In this document: positions 1 through 12,300 of the stretch, one piece after another
Layout: each line of letters starts with the position of its first letter
Numbering within the stretch: the first letter of the stretch is position 1
Assembly (NCBI GenBank): GCA_012934845.2
Contig: WNNJ02000427.1
Location: forward strand, 1-64,000
Length of the DNA: 64,000 nt
Direction of reading: 5' to 3'
DNA from: Pomphorhynchus laevis
Taxonomy: Eukaryota; Acanthocephala; Palaeacanthocephala; Echinorhynchida; Pomphorhynchidae
The notes under the pieces: model-generated
Seen by the model: only the letters and a program-made list of their open reading frames with translations
Told to the model about the DNA's origin: nothing
Databases searched by the model: none
Made by a program: the position numbers and the translations under genes

Positions 1-28
1 ATTTATAATATTAATATATATAATATTA

Positions 29-64
29 ATATTAGCTTGATCCTTTAGAAGATCAAGCTAATAT
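29..64. repeat. Perfect hairpin, 14-bp stem
   Basis: Bases 29-42 are the exact reverse complement of 51-64, with an 8-nt loop. It lies in AT-rich DNA with no gene next to it. Function unknown; it could be the edge of a foldback element cut by the window start. Confidence 0.6.
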
Positions 65-1140
65 AGCTGTTGACAGACAATGTCAAAAACATTATGTTTA
101 AGAGCTTGTCAAAGCGCATTTTAAAAGAACTTTAGACAAGCTATTCGAAGTATATTCTGAAATATTTTGACGTCTATATATAACAACTGGATCGGCCCTC
201 TGTGCATCAAATGACATTTTATATAAAGTGTCTTTGCATTCATAAAAAGTTATGCAACTATAATTCATTAAGGTGCACAAAGTACATCATTGCGTCCAGC
301 AAGTTTTACACTCAGGCGGTTTTAGAGCTAATGTACATGCTTTCTAGTCCATATTTATGTAGACTAACTTTTGCAATACGGTAAAATATGATATACTTCA
401 TAAAATGAGTTATGTTTTCTGCTGAACGCAGAATCTAACTAGAGTCGAGCTCAACGGTATTATCAATGCAAATTAACTTCAACTTGTCCAACGATATCAT
501 CAATCAAAAGATTACTTCAGCTTGGATGATGCAGGAAGAACATATGAAATTTCGTTTGTCCATTCAAATTCAGTGAAATACAGACGAATGCTATATTTCT
601 AATGGGCTATAACCATTGATAATAACGACACTATATATCGCATCTTATACTTACTTCGCCTTATCCAAAGATAAATTGCTTAAGACGGGATGATATACAT
701 TTAATGGCGATGTATATATGTCGCTTCCCTGATCGTAACAGCTATGCCGTTTTGCAAATAAGTTAGTGTTAGGCGAACATCCACTAGTCCCTAAAAGTGA
801 ATTACGATTAAAAGTTAAAATTACTGTAATTGATATAAAATAAATTTTAAAAATATTAATCAAATTAAAAGTATTTGCTTTTAAAAATTAAAGTATTGTT
901 CTTTTATCAAATTTTGTAGCGGAATCAATAAAACACTTATTTTTATATTTCACTGGCTGCTACAAGCATCATCAAAAGCAAAACTTTATATATAACAGAT
1001 TAGAAAGAATACTGATGTATTTATCAGAAGCAAAACGAAATGCTTTTAAAAATAATGATGGTTTCTTTTACTAGAACATCAAGCAGCAAGAATAATTTAA
1101 AACAACAGATAACAAACACAAATCAGTTTTAGAGTTCAGT
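65..1140. other. AT-rich DNA without recognised features
   Basis: Only short ORFs with no domain-like motif and no convincing splice context. Nothing supportable seen. Confidence 0.5.
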
Positions 1141-2345
1141 ATAAGCAACAGTCTTCTAGTTAGTTCGTGTGGGATCAGGACCCACCACCGTACACTAACG
1201 CGCCGCCTTTCGACTAAACCATTCAGGGTTACTCGCACAATTGAGGATTAAACTGAAGATCTGGGGGGGGCGTCCTCTTGAAAAGAAGACTAATACCAAG
1301 ATAGCCAAGGTGCGCTAAAGGCGAGTCTGAGCAATCTCTTTTAATGACAGACGTTGTGCCCGTTTCAGGGCCCTTCTAACTCATTTCAGAGTCTCATCTG
1401 GCCCTTTATTTAAACGTAATGATAAACCCCAAGTATCTTACTCGATGCTTAAAAGCTGGGAGGGAATGGTTGTTTATAATAGAAGAAAGATAAGATATTG
1501 CTAGTCTCTAGCGTTTTTTATAGCTGGGGTGCCATGAAAAAAAGACCATCTGCGATTTTGATGAGCTGAGAATATGATTGGAAGGAGATAGCTGGTCTAA
1601 TAATCTTAAAAATAAACGGATGATGTCCCAGACTACATCTTTGTATCTGCGTCCAGAAAACAGAGTTGTGGTATCGTCAGCGCATATCACTAGATGTTGA
1701 TCCTGTATAAAAGGTTTAAAAAGTACAATAGAGGCAGCAAAGTATAAGATGGGATAAAGAGGAAGACTTGGCATACCAGTAATTGGGTAGAATTGATGTG
1801 CATCAGAGTCGTCTCCTTAGAAGGACCGCTTAGTGTACAGCAACATCTCCACACTGTTAGCGATTCTTTCAGGCAACTCAAGGGACCTGAGATAGCATAT
1901 GACAAATGGAATGGATATAAGGTAAAAAGAAACAGAAAAGTCAAGAAAAACAGCTACATCAAACATATGACTTTTGTCTTGACAAAACCGATGCACTTCA
2001 CTATTGCTAAATTGACGAGAGACGTCTACGGTACCAGATTTTACGCGCAAGCGCCTTTTCGTAAATGAAGATGAAAGAGTTTTGAATCAAAATGAACCGC
2101 AAATCTTTAGGGTATGTGATCGGTTTTCTTTGCTAAAAATATGCTTCGGCTAATGTTAATGCCGGCAATATCGGATGGTGTGGCTTAAGGCATTGTGATG
2201 GCGACCTCCATTTTCTGACTCTGTCAAAAGCTGACGGACACTAGTGGAGAATGGCGCTTGGGTTCTGGAAATTTCTGTAATCATCAAACTCTAATGACAG
2301 GGTGTTGCTAATATACCCAGAAAGTCTAAAATCTTACGTCAAGTT
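1141..2345 (-). mobile_element. Decayed APE-type LINE, reverse-transcriptase region (copy 1)
   Basis: On the minus strand, segments spread over shifting frames resemble a LINE reverse transcriptase. A palm motif A-like FDVAVFLDF and a following LPERIANSVEMLL stretch lie within 1817-2050; the catalytic motif C appears as ICADDTTTLF within 1508-1774. Frames change several times, so this is an old copy. The same sequence recurs, more complete at the 5' side, at 27230-28960. It shares with that copy blocks such as TCAAAAGCTGACRGAC near its upper end. Clade not resolved. Confidence 0.7.
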
Positions 2346-3577
2346 CCAATTGGAGCAAACTTAACTGTCAGAAAAGTTTTAACTACTTAAATCGATTTTA
2401 CCAATTTACTAAAATTGGAGGGTGTAGCACTTAAATCGTCTAGGTTTAAATTTTCGCTTGTCAATGCGTCAATAAAATATTGGCTTGAAGTAGGTAGATG
2501 CTTATTTTAGATGGAAATCTAGTATTGCGTGATATCAGCGATCCGAGATGCCGTTTTTAAGATATCATATAAAGCAATATTATTCACTTAGTCACTGCAG
2601 ACTAGTAGATATCGTAGATAAGTATCAGAGAGCCATAATAACAAGCATATAACACGCATCTACATGCTTCAAGTCAATCTTTTATTGAGGCATTGACAAG
2701 ATAAGTTTTAAACGTAGACAATTTCAGTGCAATATCCTCATTATTTTAAGTAGTCATAAATTATCATAAAGAGTAAAGTTTGCTAAATGATCCAATTGAA
2801 ACTTAACAAATATTTTAGGCTTTCTGTATCTGCGTGGCAATACCCTATTATTGAAGTTTGATGATTAAAAGATAGGATATCAGTAAGAGCGAATAAACCG
2901 ATACATCAATACCTTAGATGGTATAACTCAACACCTTTTGCGGTGATTGAAGAAATTTTACTAAATTGTGCCAGATGTACTAAATTGTCTTCCAAACACA
3001 GCTAGTTGGGAAACGATTGCAAGGATCGTTTGGTTACATTTTGAGAGATCATGTTTCACAGATTTTATGTAACTGACATAATATATCCTAAAGTTTTTTA
3101 TTCTTTGTTACTTTGAATCGAAATATTAGGAGTAGCATTTGGAGGACTTTTGACTGTGTTACCCAACATTAGAACCATCCGCAGACTAAATTTTAATTTA
3201 TATATTCACTATTGATATATATATCAATAATTTAAAGCAATTTTAGAAAGATATGAATAAAATATCAGGATAAGGCATAATTGTATCGATGTTTCAATCT
3301 CGCATCTGCGCAATATTGCTCTGTACTGAACAACATATATATCATTTATATAAACTAGTTGCAAGTATCCAAACTGCACATTCATTCTTTATCTAAATTG
3401 CTTTAACATGCAATTTAGATTATATTTAATTATATTTAATTTAAAATTAAAATGATTAATTAATTATTTTAATGTTGCTATTCAGAAATTATTTTTGATT
3501 CACAAAAAATTTGTTAATAATTTGGCTGCCTAATACTTTAAAATTGCTGAATTAAATATCAAATTATAACAAATTAC
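2346..3577. other. AT-rich spacer
   Basis: Part of 2346-3060 may be more of the neighbouring LINE (5' side), but I could not align it convincingly to the second copy. The rest is AT-rich with a short inverted dinucleotide-like patch near 3205-3230. Confidence 0.4.
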
Positions 3578-3761
3578 CTGGTGGGTTAGATTTAGCTAAG
3601 ATTAGCCTCACTTTTCTACTTCTTTCAATAATTGATTGCAAACGTTGATTGATATTGCAAATATCCTTATGGCAATAACTAATCATATCCGCAGCGTTAG
3701 AACTTACTTTACTCAAATATCTAATTAGGTAATCCGCAAATTGATGCTCGTAATCATCCAT
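3578..3761 (-). CDS. Candidate host first coding exon, helical, WAVE/NHS-homology-domain-like
   Basis: On the minus strand an ATG at 3761 opens 61 codons, then CCA-G followed by GTAATT at 3577, a good 5' splice site in phase 1. The peptide begins MDDYEHQFADYLIRYLS and is rich in charged and aliphatic residues in heptad-like spacing. The pattern LIR-LS-S-A-D, then I..R..I.ER...V, resembles the short helical homology domain at the start of SCAR/WAVE and Nance-Horan proteins, which binds partners in the WAVE actin-regulatory complex. That likeness is by eye only. No second exon was found toward lower coordinates, so this may be an isolated or retired exon. Codon use looks coding, and no transposon motif is present. 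Confidence 0.4.
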
Positions 3762-3789
3762 CGTTAATCAACCTAGAAATAGGCGACAT

Positions 3790-3931
3790 TAAATAGTTAT
3801 ACATTGTCTAAATAAACACACAATTAAATCTAAAAATTAAATCCAATTAAATCCAATTAAATCCAATTAAATCTAGCCTTATATAAATAGTTATACATTG
3901 TCTAAATAAACACACAATTAAATCTAAAAAT
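3790..3931. repeat. Direct 48-bp duplication around a 10-bp tandem repeat
   Basis: The segment starting AAATAGTTATACATTG occurs at 3790-3838 and again at 3884-3931, nearly identical. Between them is a three-fold tandem of the decamer ATCCAATTAA. Looks like slippage or local duplication. Confidence 0.75.
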
Positions 3932-4093
3932 TTACCCTTATAAAAGTATGTAAGTTTATAAAAGTAAATTTAAAACATAAATGTTCCATAAAAACCACAG
4001 AATATGCTTACTTATTCTAAAATGATTATTTTCAGCATTTTACTGTGTTAGTCGAAGGAATACTTGATAACTATAATATTAGAAATATAAATT

Positions 4094-4400
4094 GAAAAAT
4101 ATGCAGGTTTTCAAATTGAAGGTAGGACCTTCCCCTACCAACGCTGATTTAATTTAAAAACAGAAATGATTTCAATTTAATTTGCAACATGCAAGACGAA
4201 AGTCTTTCATTAAATTTAATTGTCAATGAAGCAGACGAGTCAAGTGATCGTCATCCAACATTAAAAGGACCGAAATGTGAAACGTAGGTATTGGATCAGT
4301 AGCTGATGAGGTCCACCAATACTGAAATATAGTATATTGCTGTTGACTTATAGATAGGATTAAAGTAGTGTGAAGAATAAAAACAGTCATCAAAATTTCA
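4094..4400 (+). repeat. Repeat family A, copy 1 (hammerhead-like core)
   Basis: First of three copies within 1.2 kb. The unit runs from a CAAATTGAAGGTAGGACCTTC block through CCAACGCTGATTTAATTT, GCAGACGAGTCAAGTGAT, then GGACCGAAATGTGAAACGTA, CAGTAGCTGATGAGGTCC, and ends around GGATTAAAGTAG. The core at 4267-4314 contains GAAA and CTGATGA flanked by GGACC/GGTCC arms. The type of element is unclear (short non-coding retroposon or foldback); no ORF. Confidence 0.7.
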
Positions 4401-4494
4401 ATAGTAAAAATATCTGCACATGTATATAAACTTAAAATTAGGAAATAGACTATAGATGACCAGTTTGATAATAGTAATAAAATACTTTCTTATT

Positions 4495-4620
4495 GAATTT
4501 CTTAAATTTAATTGAAATCATCTCTGATTTTAAATTGAATCAGTGTTAGTAGAAGATACCACCTTCAATTTAGAAACCTACCTATTTTTGAAATTAATTA
4601 CTATTATCAAACTAGTCATA
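4495..4620 (-). repeat. Inverted fragment of repeat family A
   Basis: Reverse complement of the leading block of the unit at 4885-5010 (ACTAGTTTGATAATAG, then TAGGTAGGTTT, then AAATTGAAGGTGG in its own sense). With 4885-5010 it makes a foldback enclosing copy 2. Confidence 0.65.
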
Positions 4621-4669
4621 TATTCAATCTAATTATCAAAATATATCATCTATCAAACCGAATTATCAA

Positions 4670-4835
4670 TATAGCCGACTAATGAAGTGATTGTCAGCCA
4701 ACATTAAAAGGACCGAAACGTGAACACATGTATTGGATCAGTAGCTTATAAGGTCCACCAATACTGAAATGTATCGTATTGATGTTGGCTTATAGATAGG
4801 ATTAAAGTAGCGTGCAGAATGAAGTCATCAAAATT
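4670..4835 (+). repeat. Repeat family A, copy 2
   Basis: Core at 4710-4756 keeps GGACCGAAACGTG and the closing GGTCC arm but has CTTATAA where copy 1 has CTGATGA, so the hammerhead-like core is mutated. An outer pair AGCCAACAT (about 4695) and ATGTTGGCT (about 4785) would close the fold. Confidence 0.65.
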
Positions 4836-4884
4836 TGAATTGTAACAATGACTGCAGAATTAAATTAACTTATAATTAGGAAGC

Positions 4885-5300
4885 AAACTGAATATGACTA
4901 GTTTGAAAATAGCAATTAATTGAATAGGTAGGTTTTCAAATTGAAGATAGAACCTTCACCTACCAACGCTGATTTAATTTGAAATGAGGAATGATTTCAA
5001 TTTTAATTTGCAACATGCAGTAGTCTTTCATAAAATCTAATTGTCAATGAAGCAGACGAGTCAAGTGATGGTCAGACAACATGAGAAACCAAAATGTGAA
5101 ACGTCGGTATTGAATCAGTAGCTGATGAGGTCCATCAATACTGAAATGTAGCGTACTGCTGTTGGCGTATATATCGAATTAAAGCAACGTAATGGTAATC
5201 ACATGGCTAACAATTTTTGAACACCTAATTATATTTTATTGCGCGCTTTATGCCTGCTGATAGCATTTAGCTATTGAACATTTGACTTTAAAAGTAAATA
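4885..5300 (+). repeat. Repeat family A, copy 3 with longer 3' part
   Basis: Leading block at 4885-5010 and core at 5094-5133; CTGATGAGGTCC is intact but the upstream GGACCGAAA is changed. The part after the core (TTTTATTGCGCGCTTTATG near 5235, then TAGCTATTGAACATTTGAC) recurs inverted at about 46570-46800, so the full unit extends at least to 5300. Confidence 0.6.
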
Positions 5301-6139
5301 AGTAAACTCACTCGTTCCATTAATCAATAATTATGAAACAATAAATAATAAATCAGAGTACTCAACGTTCAATATTGTCTGATCGGCTGAAGTCAAGCAT
5401 ACATATAACAGCGATAAACTGTTCTTACAGAAACGAGTAGGCTTAAAGATAGCCTGGATTAAAAATGTCACATTCATTTCATCCATTGTCACATTGCATC
5501 AATTGTCACCCATTATCACATTCATTGTATAAATGAGTTAATGAGTCGTGAGACAACATGAAATAATATTTAACGGCTTGTCAGGTATATACAGTACGGA
5601 ATGTGATTCGCATTCCGTAAAACAGTGTCGATATAATTGGATATTATACAACACTACATTACATGTTTGTCAAATACAATCTACAGATTTATTTGAGTTC
5701 AACCAAGATGATTCAAAATATATTCGAATAAATTGAATTTTATTAGTCAAATATTTTGACCGTTGCCCAGATATTTTTCGATATTTGGGCAAATATCGAA
5801 AAACAATTACACAGAATGTCCATTACGATAGATAACTATCACTAACAGTTCACGTTATCACGATAGTGATAAATTATCGTGTAGGCACTTAATTAAAGCT
5901 TTATAAAAAATCTTTAAAAAAGCTTTAATTTATTTTAATTGCAGCTTTAAAAAATTTATTCGTCGTGATCAGAATTTGCGCAAATATTCAATATGTTAGT
6001 ATTATATTTTGATTGAGAGTACCGATGAAATCATGCGTAACTCTTATTTACGATAAAAAATATAAGAGTTTATTTTTCGACTAGTCTTTCATAATTTTTT
6101 TATTCGAACAGCCTTTATGGTTGGTGATTCCTAACAGGA
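5301..6139. other. AT-rich DNA with hairpins; small Cys-containing ORF
   Basis: Contains a perfect 13-bp stem hairpin (5774-5786 with 5791-5803, loop GGGC) and an imperfect palindrome around 5860 (TTATCACGATAGTGATAA). An open frame at 5548-5736 (plus, starts with GTG) has four cysteines and a spacing loosely like PAN/Apple modules, but no clear splice sites; I do not call it a gene. Confidence 0.4.
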
Positions 6140-6173
6140 ATTTGATCCCACTTTAAAAGAAGTGGGATCAAAT
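6140..6173. repeat. Perfect hairpin, 14-bp stem
   Basis: 6140-6153 (ATTTGATCCCACTT) pairs exactly with 6160-6173, loop of 6. It stands just before a LINE and may mark its insertion context. Confidence 0.7.
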
Positions 6174-6174
6174 C

Positions 6175-8466
6175 TTTCGAATTACTTATATGTAGATCGT
6201 CTCATCCTTTTCCACTTGAACTCACTATATCGTCATGGATCTTCCCGTCCTTCCTCCAAGTTCTTCGATTAAGTAGCTGATCTTCTTTCTTATTGTTCAC
6301 TTTCAGCACTCCCACGGTATGTACTTGGTGATTTCAACATTCGCTCGGACCGCCCTTCCGATTCAGATTCCTTCGAACTTGTAAACTTCTGTTAGAATTA
6401 CATTAGTGTGCCATGTAATCTCTTTTTTAGACATTATTAATTATCCACACGAGAAAGAAAAATTTTGTTAGAGTAAATTGTAACAACGTTTCGGTCAATT
6501 TCAAGTTCTTGAAAAGAATTTGAAAAGGGTCACTGTGATTGATCGAAATATTGTTAGAATTCTCTAACAAAAATTGTTTTCTTGTAAACATTATTTCCGA
6601 CTATAATCTCCATTTAATTCGCATCAATCCCACTCATATACTTGGTGGTACCCTTGATATCATTGCCACTCCTTGGTCCGGTCTCTCTGACCACTTTCTA
6701 CTTACCCTAAATCTTATTAACCAGCTTGATCCCTCTCGCATATCACCTACTTTCAATCAACAGTTGAAATTTCTCAATCTTATTTTATTTTGATCTGTAA
6801 TTATTGGCTCTGCTCTTGTGTCGCCTAATTTGCCTTCAATTTCGAGTGATTTTCGATACACTCTATTTGACTATGAGCTCACAACAATTCTCAATTACAT
6901 ATTACCCCGTCGATCACACACTCGTCAGCGTTCTCGAAGCACACCATGGTTTGATTCTGACTAATTTCTAAGCGTCGCACACGTCACGTTTGTAGCATCT
7001 ATCATCGTTTCCTCAAACAATGTACTACTTCTGGCTCCGAGTATCGTGATGATCACCTAAATATTCGTCGTTCCTATTACTCTCTTCTACGAAGTAAGTG
7101 GACACTCTTCTGACAGAATAAGCGCACTTCTTCGGACCCGAAGTCTACTTGGCGCATTTTAAACTCACTCCTATCACGTTCTTCAACGCCTAATAACATC
7201 GATCCTCACTTGTTTTCTTCTTATCTTCAATCTAAATCTATTAATACTTTATCATATATTCGTTCATCTCTCCAATCATCGACTGCCTCAATACCAACTC
7301 TTTCTTCCTGAACTCTTCTATATTATTCCCGTTCCTTCTACTAAGTTCAAAAGTTATCCTTTCATTGCTAATCAAATCTTCTCCTGCCGACCCCCTATTA
7401 TGCACTTACTTATGCTTATTTGCTAATTGGTATCAACGTTTTTGACAACCTTGTTCAACTCTTCTATCTTCTTATTTGTCGGATCGTTCTTTCAATGTTC
7501 ATTCAGCTTCTTCTGTCTTTCAACCGTCTTCTTTCATAAAAGGTTTTCTCAAGACTCAGTATTAGGTCCCGTACTTTTCTCCCTTCTTCTCGGTGATCTC
7601 TCTTCAATAACCAGAACACAATTTTCATGTTATGCAATATGCTGATGACATTATCATATACTCTTATCGCTCCTTCACTCAAATGCATGATCGTGCATCC
7701 ACTTCCTCTGCTTGCCTCTTATCCGTTTCCCATCCCATTTCTTCGTTTTGTCTATCACTCGTTCAAAATTATGATGAATAATTTCATTTCACATCAACAT
7801 TACTCCACCCACCTTATATCTCAACGTAATAATCCTTACTGTCGTTAATGATATCGTATTCCTCGATTTCCACTTTTACAACCATCATTCTATTAAGCAA
7901 TTTGTTTCCAATAAGTCCGCTCATCGTTCCTTCTACTCAGCGATATTCGTCGTATTCGTAGGTTGATCGATTTTCGCTTTTGTATTTCCCTTTTATCCGC
8001 TATTTTATTTTCCCGAGTTGATTATTGCCTTAGCCTTTTCTCCAACTCTCCCAATACTTCTATCCATTGATGCCAGTATCAACCTGGCGTCCCACAATTA
8101 GCCATTGTGTCCAGTTTCGTTTGATTATCCTGACCCATCGTGTTCTGCATCGCAATTCCTCTTCATATTTACATCTTCCATATCTCGATCAATATCGTCA
8201 ATTTTCTTTACTCTTAAGATAACCTCATTCCTTTCTCCTATACAGTCCAAATTATCCGACAAATTACCGCCTCCGTTCCTTTCCTTTTGCTGCTCCTCTT
8301 ACTTGTAATACGTTCCCTTCGTACATCCGCTTGATTTCCTTGTTCATACTATTCAGCATTCGTCTGCGGGATTATTTTTATCAGTTTGATCATTTTTTAT
8401 TCTTAGTTGAATTGTAAGCGCCCCGTTGGCACGCACTTGTTACTCAAAATAAATTTATCTTTTTAA
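6175..8466 (+). mobile_element. Decayed APE-type LINE (endonuclease + RT)
   Basis: Plus-strand frames read like a Jockey/I-group LINE. The endonuclease motif GDFNIRSD is near 6330, the closing endonuclease block (THILGGTLDIIA.., then SDHF) near 6625-6700, and RT motif B as DSVLGPVLFSLLLGDL near 7555-7600. RT motif C, QYADDIIIYSYRS, is near 7635-7670. The C-terminal part and a 3' end rich in pyrimidines run to about 8466. The sequence is broken by many frame changes and stops. A block at about 6387-6530 interrupts the endonuclease and looks like a later insertion. Unusually C-rich compared with the AT-rich surroundings. Confidence 0.75.
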
Positions 8467-9341
8467 GATGGTAACAAGACGAATTTACAAAAAGATTTAT
8501 ATACGCAAACAAATATTATATTGACTTTTGTCGAAAATAATACATTTCAAACTGATTTTAAATGAATTTCTTGTTGTATTGATAGCGAGTAGATTTAAAA
8601 TAAATATTCATAAATTTCATATTCTTAAGGAATACAATTGGCAAATTAGCATTTCTTAAAAGTAAAGGTTTTCATAGTATTTCAACAGCTATCGCTAATA
8701 TATCCAGGAATAAAAAATATTTATTAAATCAATTAAAAGAATTTATACTCCTGAAGATGATATCTGTAGATCAGAGAGATAACTATCATAATATAAATGT
8801 AGTAATAGAAATATTTATCGAAATAGATTTCCATATCAGGTCATTAATCTGTGAATTGTAAGGATGTTATACTGCTCTATGCTTTAGTCCTAAATATGTG
8901 TCTGCAAACTAGTGTATATGTTCGTGACGAATATCGTCACGAACAAGTTACAACACTATGTAAGCAATATCCTGCGCCGACATTCATATTCAGTGGATCA
9001 TCAGGGCACAGGCACTGAACATTAACGTTTCTCAGAGAGATAACTATCATGATAGAACTATAGTAATACAGATTTTTTGAAAATATCCATGTTTCTTTCT
9101 ATTGTAGTGATTTATTATTACAATGTAAAAATTGAAGAAGTACAAATTTTCTTTATTACAACATCTTACAATAAATAACATACAATAAAATAACATACAC
9201 AAATTACAGGCCTGACTTAGCAAGAACTGATATCTGTCAAACCGTACATTTCGCAAAAAATATTGACTTCAAAAAATATTTACAGCTTAAACACACAACT
9301 TTATATACACAGCTGCCAAATTAACTACTTACAAAAAATAA
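8467..9341. other. AT-rich spacer with perfect palindrome
   Basis: 8920-8930 (GTTCGTGACGA) is the exact inverse of 8934-8944, loop ATA. The phrase AGAGATAACTATCAT occurs twice (about 8777 and 9037). No gene seen; the last part is probably the 5' UTR of the following LINE. Confidence 0.5.
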
Positions 9342-12300
9342 CACACAAAAGTACAAACAAGCGTTATCCAAGTCAAACAAGTCATCCCGGGATTCAAGGG
9401 CTCTGACAACGACCCAACACAGGGCTACGAAGATAGTCATGTCTCGAGGGGTTCCTTCGTCCACGCTGAAATGCTGCTCTGCAATGGAGCGGCCGCAAAA
9501 TGTAAAGGTTGCAGATGTGCCAAAGCAAATAAGCCCTGCATTAATTGCTCGGCTCCAAACTGTCAACGCAAGACCACCTTCGCCCAATCAACAATCGATC
9601 AACAAAACACTCCTGATCCAGCAATTATCAGCTCAATCACTCATCCAAGCTCGTTTCAGTCTTCCAAAAATGTAAATGTACCCAATACGATAGACGACAT
9701 TTACTATGAAGTAATTCATTGGCGACCACGTCTTTTAAACCTCCCGTTGTGCAACAGCTCAAAGGAAGTAATTTCAGTGATTTCTTCTCTGCTGAATGCG
9801 TTTAACACAAACTCAGAGGAATCGCGCTTGGCCCTGAAAACAATAACAGTTTTCTGTCAACTAGTCCTTCAGAGAGTTACATCGCCAAAGACAAGCTTCA
9901 TTCGGAAGACACTTACAAGACGCCTACAAATGTGACAAGAAGACAAAAAATACGAACTATTATTAGAAGCAATATTCTTGCAAAACAATAGCAAATCGAA
10001 GAGTGGAATTACCAGAGCTGGAGATTCAGCACTCGAGCAGAATATAATAAAGCTTACAATCAATGGAAAACTCAAAGAAGCTTCAAGGCTCGTGAAGTCA
10101 GCAGGAAAAAATACAAGGATCTTAGATACGTCTGAACATATTGGAGGAGAAAGCGTGCTTCAAAAATTAAAAAGTTTACATCCACCCCAAGCTCCTTTAG
10201 AAACAGAATGCATTCTTCAAGATTGCTTGGAAGGCTGTGTTGATCACCACAACATAATGTTCTCGAGTATTTCTCCGAAAGACATACTTAAGGCTGCTCA
10301 CAAAACACATGGGTCAGCGGGACCGTCTGGATTGGATGCCAATATGTGGCGAGCAATGCTAACACGATTTGGAGCCGAGTCTGTTATATTAGCAGAAAAA
10401 GTGTGCGACTTCGCCATTCGGATCGCTTCAGAACGGGTAAACGATCAAGATATTGATGCATTCAAAGTATCCCGATTAGTTCCACTAGACAAATGCCCAG
10501 GTCTACGCCCTATCGGAATTAAAGCGGTGCTACATAGAATCGTAGGAAGATCGCTAATGCAGCGTATTCGTGCTGAATTAGTTAGTGTCGCAGGTGTGAC
10601 ACAACTATGTGCTGGTCAGCGTTGTGGATTAGAGTTCGCAATTCACTCAATCCGAAAAACATATGAGTGTTCAGTAGATAAATGCATCCTCGTTCTAGAT
10701 GCCAAGAATGCATTCAATTGCATAAATAGATCAGTAGCATTGAAAAATATAAGTAAAATATGTCCAGCTCTAGATACAATACTGTTCAACTGTTATTCGT
10801 CAGGATCACAGCTAGTTATGGAGAGCAACAATTTGATATCGGAAGAAGGTTTTACTCAGGGAGATCCCTTGTCCATGGCCGCATTTGCCACTGCTTCTCT
10901 TCCTCTTATTAAGGAATTACAGACATTAGTTCCTGGAATAGTTCATCATTGGTATGCAGACGATGGCGCATGTGTAGGTACATATAATGATTTAACCAAA
11001 CTTTGGGATGTGTTGCAAGATATAAGCGGTCGATATGGATATCACATTAATCCTGTCAAATGCACAATCTTAATACACAGCGAAAATCATCTTCACAAAG
11101 ACAAATATTTTACAGACCGTGGAGTTCAAGTAATTACAAACGGCATAAAACTACTTGGCAGCTATATAGGCAATCAAGAATTTATCGAATTCGAAGTTAA
11201 ACGTCTGGTCGAGTATTGGATAGAGGAAGTCAAAATTATAAAGAACATTGCAAAGTGGGATGGCCAGGTTGCATTCGTCTTACTTACAAAGAGCCTTCAA
11301 TTCAAGTGGAAACATTTACTGAGAACCTGCATTGTTGAGTCACACTGGTTTAGTCCTTTGGTTTGCGAAGTCATTGATGGTCTGTTACCAGAGATTACTG
11401 GAAAGACCGACTTGGAGCAAACGATGCGTGAAGTTTTTGAACTACCAATCAGCATGGGTGGACTAGGCGTATTGCATCCTAGTAAAGCATGTGCTCCTTA
11501 CAACATTGAATATAGCTATTCCTTGCGGACGTGTACCCCCTTAGCAGAACAATCGGCAAGTGACTGGGAGGAGGCACATAATATGATTGCAAATCAAATT
11601 AGAATAGAGAACAATGAATACAATTGTAGCACACAAAAACATCTAATGCAATATCTAAGCGATACCGAAAGGAGTAATCTAAACCACATCACGTCTTCAA
11701 GAGGATCATCGCTTTGGTTGAGTTCATTGCTAATACATTCTGAAGGCCATCATCTTTCCAAGCAGCAATTTCAAGACGCATTGGCTGCAAGATATAATTG
11801 GGCACCGATAAACACACCATCCAAATGTATTTGTGGAAATAATTTCAATATTACACATGGGCTCTCATGTCAAGTTGGTAGAATACCTTTTATAAGACAT
11901 AATACAATAAGAGACAATATCGCGGTAGCACTTCAAGATGTGTGTGTCAATGTTGCTATTGAGCCCATACTCCTACCAGTACCAGATTTAATGACATTTG
12001 ACAACATCAATACAACCACAGACAGGTCGGCTCGATTAGACATAGCGTGCAATAATCTGTTCGGAACAACGATGGAGCGGTCCTTTATGGACGTTTGTGT
12101 TTTTAATCCACTTGCCTCATCGTATGCCCAACGGATGAATAACACACATAAATATCATGAGAATAGAAAACGAACTAAATATGTTGAAAGAGTAGTAAAG
12201 ATCGAGTGCTCTGCGTTTCACCCTCTCACGTTTTCGGCGCTAGGAAGCATAGGGCCCAGTGCAGACAGAGTACTACGACAGATCGCAAGACAACAAGCGG

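Noticed and set aside
1793-2068. Plus-strand ORF of 91 aa
   Set aside because: It is the opposite-strand shadow of the LINE RT that reads on the minus strand.
3839-3874. CRISPR-like array
   Set aside because: Three direct decamers with no spacers; simple tandem repeat in a eukaryotic context.
5548-5736. PAN/Apple-like cysteine pattern
   Set aside because: Only four cysteines, non-ATG start, and no splice signals at either side.
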